Positions 48,394 to 56,370 of a stretch of DNA of 64,000 nt are shown here, one piece after another; within the stretch, counting starts at the first letter, position 1, and the number at the start of each line of letters is the position of its first letter. Under the pieces are notes generated by a model. The model was not told where the DNA came from. It searched no databases and saw nothing but the letters and a program-made list of their open reading frames with translations. Source of the stretch: Parvibaculum sp963696585 (lineage in GTDB: Bacteria > Pseudomonadota > Alphaproteobacteria > Parvibaculales > Parvibaculaceae). The DNA lies in the NCBI GenBank assembly GCA_963696585.1, contig CAVOKW010000035.1:186001-250000 (forward strand), in the 5' to 3' direction. A program made the translations under genes and the position numbers.

Positions 48394-49113
48394 TTAAAAG
48401 CCTTCCTCGGCCAAGCGTTCTTCGATATAGCGGCGCGCTTCGGTCCATTTGGTGGTGTAGAAATGGCTGTCTTGCGCGGGCGTGATGAGCTTGGCGAGGC
48501 GCTCATCGGCGATGAAATGCAAACGGTGGGTCGGTTCATGCGCCTTGGCGACGGAAGTGATGTTGTGCGGGATGTCATCAAGAAAGAAGACGGGCGCATT
48601 GACGAGCGCAGCGAGATGCCGAACCGGGCCGCCCTTCAAGCCCTTATTGGCAATCACCGGATAATCCATGCCCTGTGCGGCCAGGCTTTTGGCGCGGGCG
48701 CCACGCTGGCTGATGGGGATGTTTGACAGCACGACAATCTGCGCCTGTTCCGAGAGGGCGTTCAACGCATCCGCGGCGCCATCAACGGCGTGAAGATGAT
48801 GTGTATGGTCCGCAAAAAAATCTTCCATGAGCTGGGGCATGGCGGCAGCGGGCAAGGGGTCATCGGTTTCCTTGTCGCGGATATTGCCGGTCAGCATGAA
48901 GCTCTGAAGATTGAGCCAAAGGCCGCGCGTATCGAGCCAGGTTTCCAGACCGGAAATGAATTTGACGAGCACTTCATCCGCATCGGAAATGATGAGCGGG
49001 CGACCGGGTACGAGATTGAGCTCGGCAAGCTGGGGCAGCACCTGATCGTCAATAAAGTGAGGATCCTGATCGGCCCAAAAGGCTGCGGGGCTTTTATCCT
49101 TGTTATCGCTCAT
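48394..49113 (-). CDS. HAD-like hydrolase of unknown substrate
   Basis: 239 residues. HAD motif I is SDADEVLV (Asp44, Asp46), motif II VVLSNIP, motif IV VFFLDDIPHN. Motif III Lys is less obvious. It starts at the ATG at 49113; a longer GTG-type start is possible. Phosphatase or phosphatase-like; 21 bases separate its stop from dinB. Function not assignable. Confidence 0.8.
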   Translation of the reverse strand: MSDNKDKSPAAFWADQDPHFIDDQVLPQLAELNLVPGRPLIISDADEVLVKFISGLETWLDTRGLWLNLQSFMLTGNIRDKETDDPLPAAAMPQLMEDFFADHTHHLHAVDGAADALNALSEQAQIVVLSNIPISQRGARAKSLAAQGMDYPVIANKGLKGGPVRHLAALVNAPVFFLDDIPHNITSVAKAHEPTHRLHFIADERLAKLITPAQDSHFYTTKWTEARRYIEERLAEEGF

Positions 49114-49160
49114 GGCGTGCTTCTCATTTCGGATTCGGTTGGGACAGGGGCAGTGCCGCC

Positions 49161-49439
49161 TCACGTCCATTCGATATCTTCGCCGCCGGGAATCGCGCGT
49201 CGCGCTTCGCCCGGCATGTTCGGTTTGAGTTCTGCCGCCTCGCAGAAGGTCAGAACGCGTGCGTCTTCCGCCAGAATGAAATCAAGCACGGCAACGAGAA
49301 AGGCGGGCTCGGACAAGCGGGCGCGCAATCCGGCAGGATCCAGCCCCGACAGATCAAGGAAGGCCCCCATCAAATCGTCATCGGCAGCCAGAAAGGCAAG
49401 GCCCTGAATGGCGATGATTTCGGCGCTTTCCCTGTTCAT
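49161..49439 (-). CDS. DUF3572 domain-containing protein
   Basis: Small protein (92 residues from the ATG at 49439; 99 from one at 49460) that is normally encoded divergently upstream of divK in Rhizobiales. Alpha-helical: ESAEIIAIQGLAFLAADDDLMGAFLDLSGLD. Function unknown; location supports the orthology. Confidence 0.82.
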   Translation of the reverse strand: MNRESAEIIAIQGLAFLAADDDLMGAFLDLSGLDPAGLRARLSEPAFLVAVLDFILAEDARVLTFCEAAELKPNMPGEARRAIPGGEDIEWT

Positions 49440-49533
49440 TTTCCGATTCCGAGATGTCATTTGCTTCAAATGAGGAAGGAGACATTAAGCATAGTCCGCG
49501 ATTGAAGTGAAATGCTGGTGCCACAGGGCGGCG

Positions 49534-49549
49534 TTAAAGACTTAGTTAA
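49534..49549 (+). promoter_or_regulatory. TTAA-N8-TTAA motif upstream of divK (imperfect CtrA-box-like)
   Basis: The consensus for CtrA is TTAA-N7-TTAAC; here the spacing is 8 and the last base is G. divK is CtrA-controlled in Caulobacter, so a degenerate site is conceivable, but the spacing argues against it. Confidence 0.25.
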
Positions 49550-49656
49550 GGATATTCAGGTCATATGGTGCCCATGCAGCCGAGAATCGGCCAACCGGTG
49601 CGGACGGGCATGGATCCGACGGGGTAAGAGCCCGACCAAAGTGGAGTTCTGGAGCA

Positions 49657-50031
49657 ATGGACGCAATGTCTAAAAAAGTCCTGATCGTTGAGGACAATGA
49701 GCTCAACATGAAGCTCTTTCATGATCTTCTTGATGCTCATGGATATGAGACGCTTCAGACACGTGATGGCATCGAGGCGCTTGAAATTGCGCGCACGAAC
49801 CGTCCTGACCTCATTCTCATGGATATCCAGCTTCCTGAAGTATCCGGTCTGGAAGTGACCAAGTGGATCAAGGAAGACGATAGTCTGCGTTCCATTCCTG
49901 TTGTCGCTGTCACGGCTTTTGCCATGAAGGGCGACGAGGAAAAAATCCGTGAAGGTGGTTGCGAGGCTTACATCTCGAAGCCCATCTCGGTGACGCAGTT
50001 TCTGGAGACGGTCCAGCGTTTCCTGGGTTAA
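49657..50031 (+). CDS. divK: Single-domain response regulator DivK
   Basis: Cell-cycle/cell-fate receiver protein acting on DivL-CckA. 124 residues; phospho-acceptor Asp56 (LILMDIQLP), acid pocket VEDN, conserved T (VVAVTAFAMKGD) and Lys (YISKPIS). Only a receiver domain, no output. ATG 49657 follows GGAG by 3 bases; the ATG at 49666 is an alternative. pleD follows after 10 bases. Confidence 0.96.
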   Translation: MDAMSKKVLIVEDNELNMKLFHDLLDAHGYETLQTRDGIEALEIARTNRPDLILMDIQLPEVSGLEVTKWIKEDDSLRSIPVVAVTAFAMKGDEEKIREGGCEAYISKPISVTQFLETVQRFLG

Positions 50032-50041
50032 GGAGTGTGCC

Positions 50042-51409
50042 TTGACCGCCAGGGTTCTCATTGTTGACGATGTTCCCGCCAATCTGAAGCTGTTGGACGC
50101 CAAGCTGACCGCCGAATATTTCGGCGTGCTGATGGCAAGCAATGGCCCGGAAGCGATCAACATCGCCACGGCACAACAGCCAGACATCATTCTGCTCGAC
50201 GTCATGATGCCGGGGATGGACGGTTTTGAAGTCTGCCGCCGGCTCAAGGCGCAGCCTTCGACCGAGCATATTCCTGTCGTGATGGTGACGGCGCTTGACC
50301 AGCCTGCGGACCGTGTGAACGGGCTTGAGGCCGGTGCCGATGATTTCCTGACCAAGCCGCTGAATGATCTGGCGCTTTTTGCCCGGGTGCGCAGTCTGGT
50401 GCGCCTGAAAATGATGACCGATGAGCTGCGCATGCGCGAAGCCACAGGGCATCGCATCGGGGCGCTTGGCGTGCAGGAAGAAAAGCTCCTGCTCAATGCG
50501 CCGGGCCGCATTCTGGTGATCGATGATCGTCCGGCCTCGCTCAAGCGCGTCAGCGAAACACTGGCGATCGAGCATAATATTACCATTGCCGAAACGCCCG
50601 AGGAGCTGATGCAGCTTGCCAGCATGGGCGATTATGACCTCCACATTGTCAGCCTGTCGCTGCAAAATGCAGATGGTTTGCGGCTGTGCTCGCAGCTCCG
50701 CTCGCTGGAAGCGACGCGGCAGACACCCATTCTGGCGCTGGTGGAAGAGGGCGACATGGCTCGCCTCGTCCGGGCGCTGGATATGGGCGTGAATGATTAT
50801 CTGCTGCGCCCGGTGGAGCGCAACGAACTGGTGGCGCGTTGCCGCACGCAACTGCGCCGCAAACGCTATCAGGACTATCTGCGCGACAAGTTCCAGCAGG
50901 GGCTGGAGCTGGCCGTGACCGATGGTCTGACGGGGCTGTATAACCGTCGTTACATGGAAAGCCATCTTGGTTCGATGATGGAAGAAGCGGCGGCCTCGGC
51001 CAAGCAGGTCTCGCTGCTGCTGTTCGATATTGACCACTTCAAGTCGGTGAACGACACCTATGGCCATGCCGCGGGTGACACGGTGCTCAAGGCGTTTTCA
51101 CTGCGCATCGGTCAGAATGTGCGCGGCGTGGATATCGCCTGCCGTTTGGGGGGCGAGGAGTTTGTCGTCATCATGCCGGACACGGATGCGTCCTATGCCA
51201 TGATGGTGGCGGAGCGGTTGCGTCAGCGCATCGCCGAAAAGACATTTGCCCTGGGCAATGGCAAGGAACTGGCCGTGACGGTCAGTATCGGTATCGGGGT
51301 GAGTGAGGGGCCGGGTGATACAGGCTCCAAGCTGCTCGAACGCGCCGACCATGCGCTTTATCGCGCCAAGCGCGACGGTCGCAACCGCGTGGTTTCGGAA
51401 GCTGCCTGA
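50042..51409 (+). CDS. pleD: Diguanylate cyclase response regulator PleD
   Basis: REC-REC-GGDEF protein that makes cyclic di-GMP at the stalked/old pole in Caulobacter. REC1 acceptor is Asp53 (LLDVMMPG). REC2 lacks the acceptor: the position has Ser (HIVSLSL, about residues 201-207), as in known PleD. The GGEEF active site is at 370-374 and the I-site RGVD at 361-364. 455 residues. TTG 50042 has AAGGAG six bases upstream. In most related genomes rpmG follows directly; here a toxin-antitoxin module intervenes. Confidence 0.96.
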   Translation: MTARVLIVDDVPANLKLLDAKLTAEYFGVLMASNGPEAINIATAQQPDIILLDVMMPGMDGFEVCRRLKAQPSTEHIPVVMVTALDQPADRVNGLEAGADDFLTKPLNDLALFARVRSLVRLKMMTDELRMREATGHRIGALGVQEEKLLLNAPGRILVIDDRPASLKRVSETLAIEHNITIAETPEELMQLASMGDYDLHIVSLSLQNADGLRLCSQLRSLEATRQTPILALVEEGDMARLVRALDMGVNDYLLRPVERNELVARCRTQLRRKRYQDYLRDKFQQGLELAVTDGLTGLYNRRYMESHLGSMMEEAAASAKQVSLLLFDIDHFKSVNDTYGHAAGDTVLKAFSLRIGQNVRGVDIACRLGGEEFVVIMPDTDASYAMMVAERLRQRIAEKTFALGNGKELAVTVSIGIGVSEGPGDTGSKLLERADHALYRAKRDGRNRVVSEAA

Positions 51410-51903
51410 CTTTTCGCTTGTGATCCTGATGACGATGCTTGCTGCGGCGCGTGCTTTGCGGGTCGGATATTAACCTTGATTTTCCATTATATTTCATGAG
51501 TTTGCCATATAAAGCTTGGACGATACTTTATGCTGCTCATGCGTTGTGTTAGGATGACCGCCTGAGATTGGCACTGCCGCACGCGGCCTGAGGGCCGACC
51601 GGCCAGTCCGCAAGGGGGGGCTGGGGCAGAGACTGGTTCTCGTGTGTGCCCGGGTTTGCCGCATCTCCCGGGTCTGCGAGACAGGCCGGTCGGGCGTGGG
51701 CAAGGAGTGGCCTCCTCTGGTTCCCGCATTCACCCGGCCGGCCAATTTTTCTCTTACGTCACTGACTTGTTTCGGTTGTCGCGTGTACGTACATCTGTGC
51801 GACGTACGGGGCATTGACGCTGCCTTCTCTTTCCTGTACGAGATAACGTACGCTTCATGGGCGTACATGTTAGAGGCGTGTGAAAACGAGATGAGGATTT
51901 GTC
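51410..51903. other. Intergenic region between pleD and tacA, AT-richer than its surroundings
   Basis: 494 bases with no supported gene. 51470-51550 is unusually AT-rich for this genome; a G/C-rich stretch follows at 51575-51735. The last 120 bases contain the operator-like array. No tRNA, integrase or IS is seen. Confidence 0.55.
51784..51867 (+). promoter_or_regulatory. Cluster of CGTAC/GTACG palindromes, putative operator of the toxin-antitoxin module
   Basis: Sites: TGTACGTACAT (51784-51794), ACGTACGG with CGTACG at 51803-51808, TGTACG-agataa-CGTACG (51835-51852) and CGTACA (51862-51867). About 85 bases carry five related half-sites, some in inverted pairs. A TTGACG at 51814-51819 with a 17-base spacer could be a -35, with a weak -10 (TACGAG) overlapping a site. 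This is the expected place for autoregulation by a RHH-type antitoxin. Confidence 0.5.
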
Positions 51904-52209
51904 ATGATGTCATTTCTGGATGCGACTCAGCCAATTGATGAGCGCAATGAGGCCCGAATGAACTTTCGGACGAAACCACGCATCAAGAGCGCCATTCAGA
52001 AGGCGGCGGCCCTATCAGGCGTGGATGACTCCGTCTTCACGATGAGCGCGGCCTATCAGGCTGCCATGGCCACGATTGAGGCCCATGAACGGACCCTGTT
52101 GCAGCCGGTCGATCATGCGACGTTTTTCGCGGCGCTGGAAAATCCTGCGGCGCCGACCGAGGCGCTTCGTGCAGCTTTTGCGCGGCACGACGAAACGGTT
52201 GTTTCGTAA
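51904..52209 (+). CDS. DUF1778-family (TacA-like) antitoxin
   Basis: 101-residue protein with an N-terminal ribbon-helix-helix DNA-binding segment (ARMNFRTKPRIKSAIQKAAALSGVDDSVFTMSAAYQAA) and a C-terminal toxin-binding tail. Partner of the GNAT gene 2 bases downstream. ATG 51904 with GAGGA six bases upstream; the ATG at 51907 is possible. Confidence 0.88.
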   Translation: MMSFLDATQPIDERNEARMNFRTKPRIKSAIQKAAALSGVDDSVFTMSAAYQAAMATIEAHERTLLQPVDHATFFAALENPAAPTEALRAAFARHDETVVS

Positions 52210-52211
52210 TA

Positions 52212-52757
52212 GTGGCTGTGCCTGAACCAGCCTCATTTGTGATTGAGCCGTTCGATCCTGAAAAACATGATCGGACGGCATTTTCTTGCGGCATTCCGCA
52301 GGTCGATAACTATTTCCAGAAGACGGCTAACAAGCTCGCCAAAGCCGACAATATTCGGCTCTTTGTGATGGTTGCGGCGGATGGTCAGGTGATGGGTTTT
52401 TATTCGATCAATGCCCATGCCGTTGATTTTTCAGACCTGCCGCAAAAATATGCGCGCAATCGGCCAGCGCATGGTCACATCCCGGCTGCCTATATTTCGA
52501 TGATTGGCCGCGATCGGAAATTCAGCGGTCAGGTCTATGGCAGCGTCCTGCTTGCTGATGCGCTCAAGCGCATTGCGCGCGCTGCTGAAGTGTTGGGTAT
52601 CGCTGTGGTGATGCTGGATGTGCTCAATTGCGGCGATCCCGAACGCCTCAAGTGCCGCATGGCTATTTATAGCGGGTTTGGATTTATATCCCTGCCATCA
52701 AACCAATTGCGCATGTTCTTGCCGATGGCAACGGTTCGCGCCCTGACAGGGATATGA
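52212..52757 (+). CDS. GNAT-family (TacT-like) acetyltransferase toxin
   Basis: 181 residues; GNAT fold with GFYSINAHAVD, the acetyl-CoA loop region (IGRDRKFSGQVYGSVLLADALKR) and C-terminal IYSGFGF. Toxins of this type acetylate aminoacyl-tRNA and halt translation. GTG 52212 starts 2 bases after the antitoxin stop, so the pair is translationally coupled. The acetyl-CoA loop matches the family loosely (IGRDRKFSGQVYG), so activity is inferred. Confidence 0.87.
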   Translation: MAVPEPASFVIEPFDPEKHDRTAFSCGIPQVDNYFQKTANKLAKADNIRLFVMVAADGQVMGFYSINAHAVDFSDLPQKYARNRPAHGHIPAAYISMIGRDRKFSGQVYGSVLLADALKRIARAAEVLGIAVVMLDVLNCGDPERLKCRMAIYSGFGFISLPSNQLRMFLPMATVRALTGI

Positions 52758-52773
52758 GAGCCAGCAACGAAAA

Positions 52774-52793
52774 AGCAGGTCCGGGGACCTGCT
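52774..52793. terminator. Bidirectional terminator between the toxin gene and rpmG
   Basis: AGCAGGTC-CGGG-GACCTGCT with T-runs on both sides (TTTTG on plus; TTTTT on minus). Serves tacT on the plus strand and rpmG on the minus strand. Confidence 0.85.
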
Positions 52794-52798
52794 TTTGC

Positions 52799-52966
52799 TT
52801 ATTTGATCTTGGTTTCCTTGAACTCGACATGCTTGCGCACGACGGGGTCATATTTCTTGGTCACATATTTCTCCGTCATGGTGCGGGAGTTTTTCTTTGT
52901 GACGTAGAAATAGCCCGTGCCAGCTGTGCTTTCGAGCTTGATCTTGATCGAAGTCGGCTTCGCCAT
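52799..52966 (-). CDS. rpmG: 50S ribosomal protein L33
   Basis: 55 residues (MAKPTSIKIKLESTAGTG... YDPVVRKHVEFKETKIK), the alphaproteobacterial type without a Zn-binding CxxC motif. Start ATG at 52966. In related genomes it lies next to pleD; here it is on the minus strand, convergent with the toxin gene. Confidence 0.97.
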   Translation of the reverse strand: MAKPTSIKIKLESTAGTGYFYVTKKNSRTMTEKYVTKKYDPVVRKHVEFKETKIK

Positions 52967-53090
52967 GGTGCGAAATCCCTGTCGTTTCGGGGACTTGTAC
53001 CAAGCCCACGGATGATGTTCGCGCAATCGTCGGATGTGCGGATTGGCCGGGAGAGTACTCAGGCCAGCCGCGAAGTCAACCCCGCCAGGG

Positions 53091-54257
53091 CTAAAGGCTT
53101 GGGCTTGCCGGCAGTTTCGGCGGGTGACGCCAGCGCCAGAGGGCGAAAACCGCATAGAGCAGGGTGACGGCACCCAAAAAGGCGGGCAGGCCATGGGGAC
53201 CGGCCCATTGCATGGCATTGCCGCCGCTGGCCGGACCGATCAGGGCACCGAAGCTGTACATCATGACGAAGGCGGAATTGGCGGCGCCAAGGTCATGACC
53301 GGAGAATCGCTGGCCCAGAAGGGTCAGGCCGATGGTGTAGAGGCCGGTCACCGTGCCGCCGATCAGGAAGATCGAGGGCAGGAACAGCGGCCCCCCGGCA
53401 AAGACAGGCAGGAGCGCGATCAGGCTGCCGCCAAAGCCTGCGCAAAGTCCCAGTAGCAGGCGGCGATCGATCTTGTCGGCGATATAGCCGATAGGGAGCT
53501 GGCAGAGCACATTGCCCAGCGCGAAAATGGAAAGGGCTGCGGCGGCTGCCTGCTCGCTCAGACCGACACGCAGGCCATAAAGCGGCAGCAGATTCATGGA
53601 GCCGGCCTCCAGCATGCCGAACGTAAAGGCGGCAAAGGTGGCTGTGGGGGCGATGAAGAGGAAGCTCGCAAAGCCGTGTCCGCTGTCCTGCTCGCTTTCT
53701 TCGACAAAATGCCCCGCCGCCAGGACAGGCAGGCAGGCGAGCAGCAACAGGCCCGCGATGATGGCATAGGGCAAGATTCCCTCTGAGCCTGCAAACATCA
53801 GTACGAAAGGCCCGGTGGCAAAGCCGATGGAGAGCACGGTGGCATAGATCGCCATGAGGCGACCGCGCAGATGATCCTCGGCGAGCTGATTGATCCAGGT
53901 TTCGCTGACGACAAAAATCAGGGTCAGCGTCGCGCCATTGAGAAAGCGGATCGGGAACCAGAGCCAGATATTGGGGAACAGGTAATAAGCCATCATGCAG
54001 GCAGCAGAGGCGATGATGCTGCCGAGCAGGAGGATGCGCGTCCCGAAGCGCTTGAGGAGCGAGGGTATCAGGGGCGTCGTCGCGATGCCTGCAAGCGCGG
54101 GCATGGCTGAATTGAAACCGATCATGCCACTGGGCACGCCCATGCGATCCATGGTCAGGGCAAGTAGCGGCATGACGGCGGCAAGGCCGATGCCGACAAC
54201 CGTCAGGCAGGCAATGGCGGCAATGATGCCACGGCGTTTGTCAGCGGCGGTGAGCAT
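53091..54257 (-). CDS. MFS transporter (YcaD/fucose-permease-like group)
   Basis: Twelve-helix major facilitator, 388 residues; Arg-rich A-like loop DHLRGRLMAIYATVLSIGFATGPF and IADKIDRRLLLG in the second half. Substrate not predictable. Its ATG overlaps the NUDIX stop by one base (TGATG). Confidence 0.87.
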   Translation of the reverse strand: MLTAADKRRGIIAAIACLTVVGIGLAAVMPLLALTMDRMGVPSGMIGFNSAMPALAGIATTPLIPSLLKRFGTRILLLGSIIASAACMMAYYLFPNIWLWFPIRFLNGATLTLIFVVSETWINQLAEDHLRGRLMAIYATVLSIGFATGPFVLMFAGSEGILPYAIIAGLLLLACLPVLAAGHFVEESEQDSGHGFASFLFIAPTATFAAFTFGMLEAGSMNLLPLYGLRVGLSEQAAAAALSIFALGNVLCQLPIGYIADKIDRRLLLGLCAGFGGSLIALLPVFAGGPLFLPSIFLIGGTVTGLYTIGLTLLGQRFSGHDLGAANSAFVMMYSFGALIGPASGGNAMQWAGPHGLPAFLGAVTLLYAVFALWRWRHPPKLPASPSL

Positions 54258-54949
54258 CAGGCTTGCGCCCTGTGACGCGCATGAATGATGGGGCGGTCGC
54301 CGCGATAGCCGAAAAGTGGAATGCCGCGCGCTTCGGGCACGAAGCGGGCCTCGGCGACACCGCGCAGCACAAACGCCGTCACATCAATCACGGGCAGTTT
54401 CAGCGCCTCTTCAATCGTGTACCAGCCAAGCTCTTCGAGCTCGCCACTGCCGCGCAATTCGCCTGTGGCTGAGTGGGCGTCGGCAACAAAAAAGCGGGCG
54501 TGAAAACGGATCGGGCTGATTGTCGGCGTGATGGCGCGGGCGGCGAGATGCAGTCCATCGAGACGCGGCGCCACATTCATGTGCCGGAAATGCGCCCAGG
54601 CCGCGCCGGGTGTTGTGCCGATGTCACCCGGCGCGGCGATGAGCAGACCGGTTTCCTCAAATGTTTCGCGGATGGCGGCAACGGCAAGCGCCTGCGCCAT
54701 GGGCCTGGCAGCTTTATCGTTTTCGATCAGACGATGGGCTTGCGCGCTGAAGCCTGTCGCGGGCTGCACCTTGAAGTCATCCGGATCAAGTTTGCCGCCG
54801 GGAAATACAAAAGCGTCCGGCGCGAAGGCCATGCGCGAATGGCGCTTGCCCATGAGCACGCGCGGTTTGCCGTCGCGACGATCCACAAGCACAAGACTGG
54901 CGGCATCGCGCGGCTTAACCGGTGCGGCTTTGCGAACGGGCGGGGTCAT
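54257..54949 (-). CDS. NUDIX hydrolase
   Basis: 230 residues from the ATG at 54949. The Nudix box is interrupted: FPGGKLD at 49-55 and RETFEETGLL at 94-103 with about 38 residues between, as in the NUDT7/NUDT19-type. Paralogue of the next gene. Likely hydrolyses a nucleoside diphosphate or CoA derivative; substrate unknown. Confidence 0.88.
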   Translation of the reverse strand: MTPPVRKAAPVKPRDAASLVLVDRRDGKPRVLMGKRHSRMAFAPDAFVFPGGKLDPDDFKVQPATGFSAQAHRLIENDKAARPMAQALAVAAIRETFEETGLLIAAPGDIGTTPGAAWAHFRHMNVAPRLDGLHLAARAITPTISPIRFHARFFVADAHSATGELRGSGELEELGWYTIEEALKLPVIDVTAFVLRGVAEARFVPEARGIPLFGYRGDRPIIHARHRAQA

Positions 54950-54953
54950 GCAT

Positions 54954-55718
54954 CTAGTCCTTGATTGTGTCGCGGACCGAATGACCCCGGCGGAAATAGA
55001 TGAAAGGCACGGGACGCTGCTTTTGCTCAGCTTCACGCAATCGCATCCGCTCATCAATTTCATCGAGCACGACACGGGTAATGTTGGGCAGATCAAGATC
55101 GCGGGCATCCGCCATGGTCACCCAATGCAGACCCTGCAATTCCCCGGAGCCGGAGGTCGCGACCGGATCGCCATGAATGGTGCTTGCATCAGCGATAAAG
55201 AAACGCGTGTCGAAACGGCGTGTGCGATAGGGCGGCGTGATGGCGCGCGCGACAAAATCAAGCGCGGTGAGCGAGGGCGAAACGCCTTGCGCAAAATATT
55301 CGGCCCATTCGGTGTGACGCGAATGGCCGGGTGTTTCCACCGGCTGGCCAATGATGAGACCGGTTTCCTCAAATGTTTCACGAATGGCGGCCATGGCGAG
55401 CGCGCGGGCACGCGTGGGCGTCGGCATGCCGCGCATACGATGCATCAGGCGCGTTTCGACATGGGGAAGAAGATCCTGGGCCGGACGGACGCGACTGTCC
55501 GCAGCATCCACACGACCGCCCGGAAACACGAACTTGTTGGGCATGAATTTGTGGTCGGCATGGCGCTGGCCCATCAGGACGCGCGGCGTTGGCCCGTCAT
55601 TGCGCACAAGAATGAGCGTGGCGGCATCGCGCGGGCGCACAGCGCGGCCCGGACCTTCCTGATATTCGGCTTCGCGGGATTTTTTCGGGTCAAAAAGTGG
55701 GGGGGTGGCTTGCACCAT
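54954..55718 (-). CDS. NUDIX hydrolase, paralogue of the adjacent gene
   Basis: 254 residues from the ATG at 55718 (GGAAGGAAA upstream). It has the same interrupted Nudix box (FPGGRVD at 65-71; RETFEETG at 113-120) and the same lead-in RPRDAATLILV as its neighbour, implying an old tandem duplication. Only 4 bases separate the two genes. Confidence 0.88.
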   Translation of the reverse strand: MVQATPPLFDPKKSREAEYQEGPGRAVRPRDAATLILVRNDGPTPRVLMGQRHADHKFMPNKFVFPGGRVDAADSRVRPAQDLLPHVETRLMHRMRGMPTPTRARALAMAAIRETFEETGLIIGQPVETPGHSRHTEWAEYFAQGVSPSLTALDFVARAITPPYRTRRFDTRFFIADASTIHGDPVATSGSGELQGLHWVTMADARDLDLPNITRVVLDEIDERMRLREAEQKQRPVPFIYFRRGHSVRDTIKD

Positions 55719-55792
55719 AAGATTTCCTTCCCGCAGGCGATCATTTTGACCGGGAGGATGCAACGGTTGGCGCGGCAGGTCCAGCCCGGCGA

Positions 55793-56215
55793 TCAGATAT
55801 CTGAAGTCTGGCTGAATCCGGCCATGCGCAGCGCCCATTGCCAGCCGATCACGGCCCCCTTGATGCGGGGCAAGAGAAAGAGCGTCAGCAGCAGCGTCAG
55901 GCTCGGCCAAATGGTCATGTGGATCCAGATGGGCGGGAGATATTCAAGCTCCACATAGAGCATCAGCGGCACGACAATATGACCGACAATCAGGATGGTG
56001 AAATAGGGCGGCGCATCATCGGCTTCATGCCGTGTCAGGTCGGCATGGCAATGGGTGCAGTCCGGCGTTGCCTTGAGAAACGTGCGGAAAAGTTTGCCCT
56101 TGCCGCATTGCGGACAAGTGAGCCGGAAGCCGCGCCACATTGCCTTGGCCACGGAGCGATCAAGGAGGTCCGTAGAAAATGTCCGGGGCTCTGACATGGC
56201 GACAGGAAGGCTCAT
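55793..56215 (-). CDS. DUF983 membrane protein with an N-terminal zinc ribbon
   Basis: 140 residues from ATG 56215 (an ATG at 56197 is also possible). CPQCGKGKLF and CTHCHADL form a four-cysteine zinc ribbon; two to three transmembrane helices follow. Conserved next to rnr/topA in alphaproteobacteria. Function unknown. Confidence 0.87.
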   Translation of the reverse strand: MSLPVAMSEPRTFSTDLLDRSVAKAMWRGFRLTCPQCGKGKLFRTFLKATPDCTHCHADLTRHEADDAPPYFTILIVGHIVVPLMLYVELEYLPPIWIHMTIWPSLTLLLTLFLLPRIKGAVIGWQWALRMAGFSQTSDI

Positions 56216-56370
56216 TTGTGGTGACCACTGAAATAACGGAGCAGGGAGGTAGGTATTACACTCGGGCAGAGAGTTGATACTTTTGCTTCGCATGAGAATG
56301 TGGCGAGTTGACGCGCGTCAGAGGCGTCACGGAAGGTGTCACGGGCGGCGTTATGGGGGCAACCGGGCGA

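Noticed and set aside
49534..49549. Genuine CtrA box for divK
   Set aside because: Spacer is 8 rather than 7 bases and the flanking base is wrong; kept only as a low-confidence site.
51494..51868. 124-codon minus-strand open frame between pleD and tacA
   Set aside because: No recognisable domain and poor codon pattern; it overlaps the operator-like array and the terminator-free leader.
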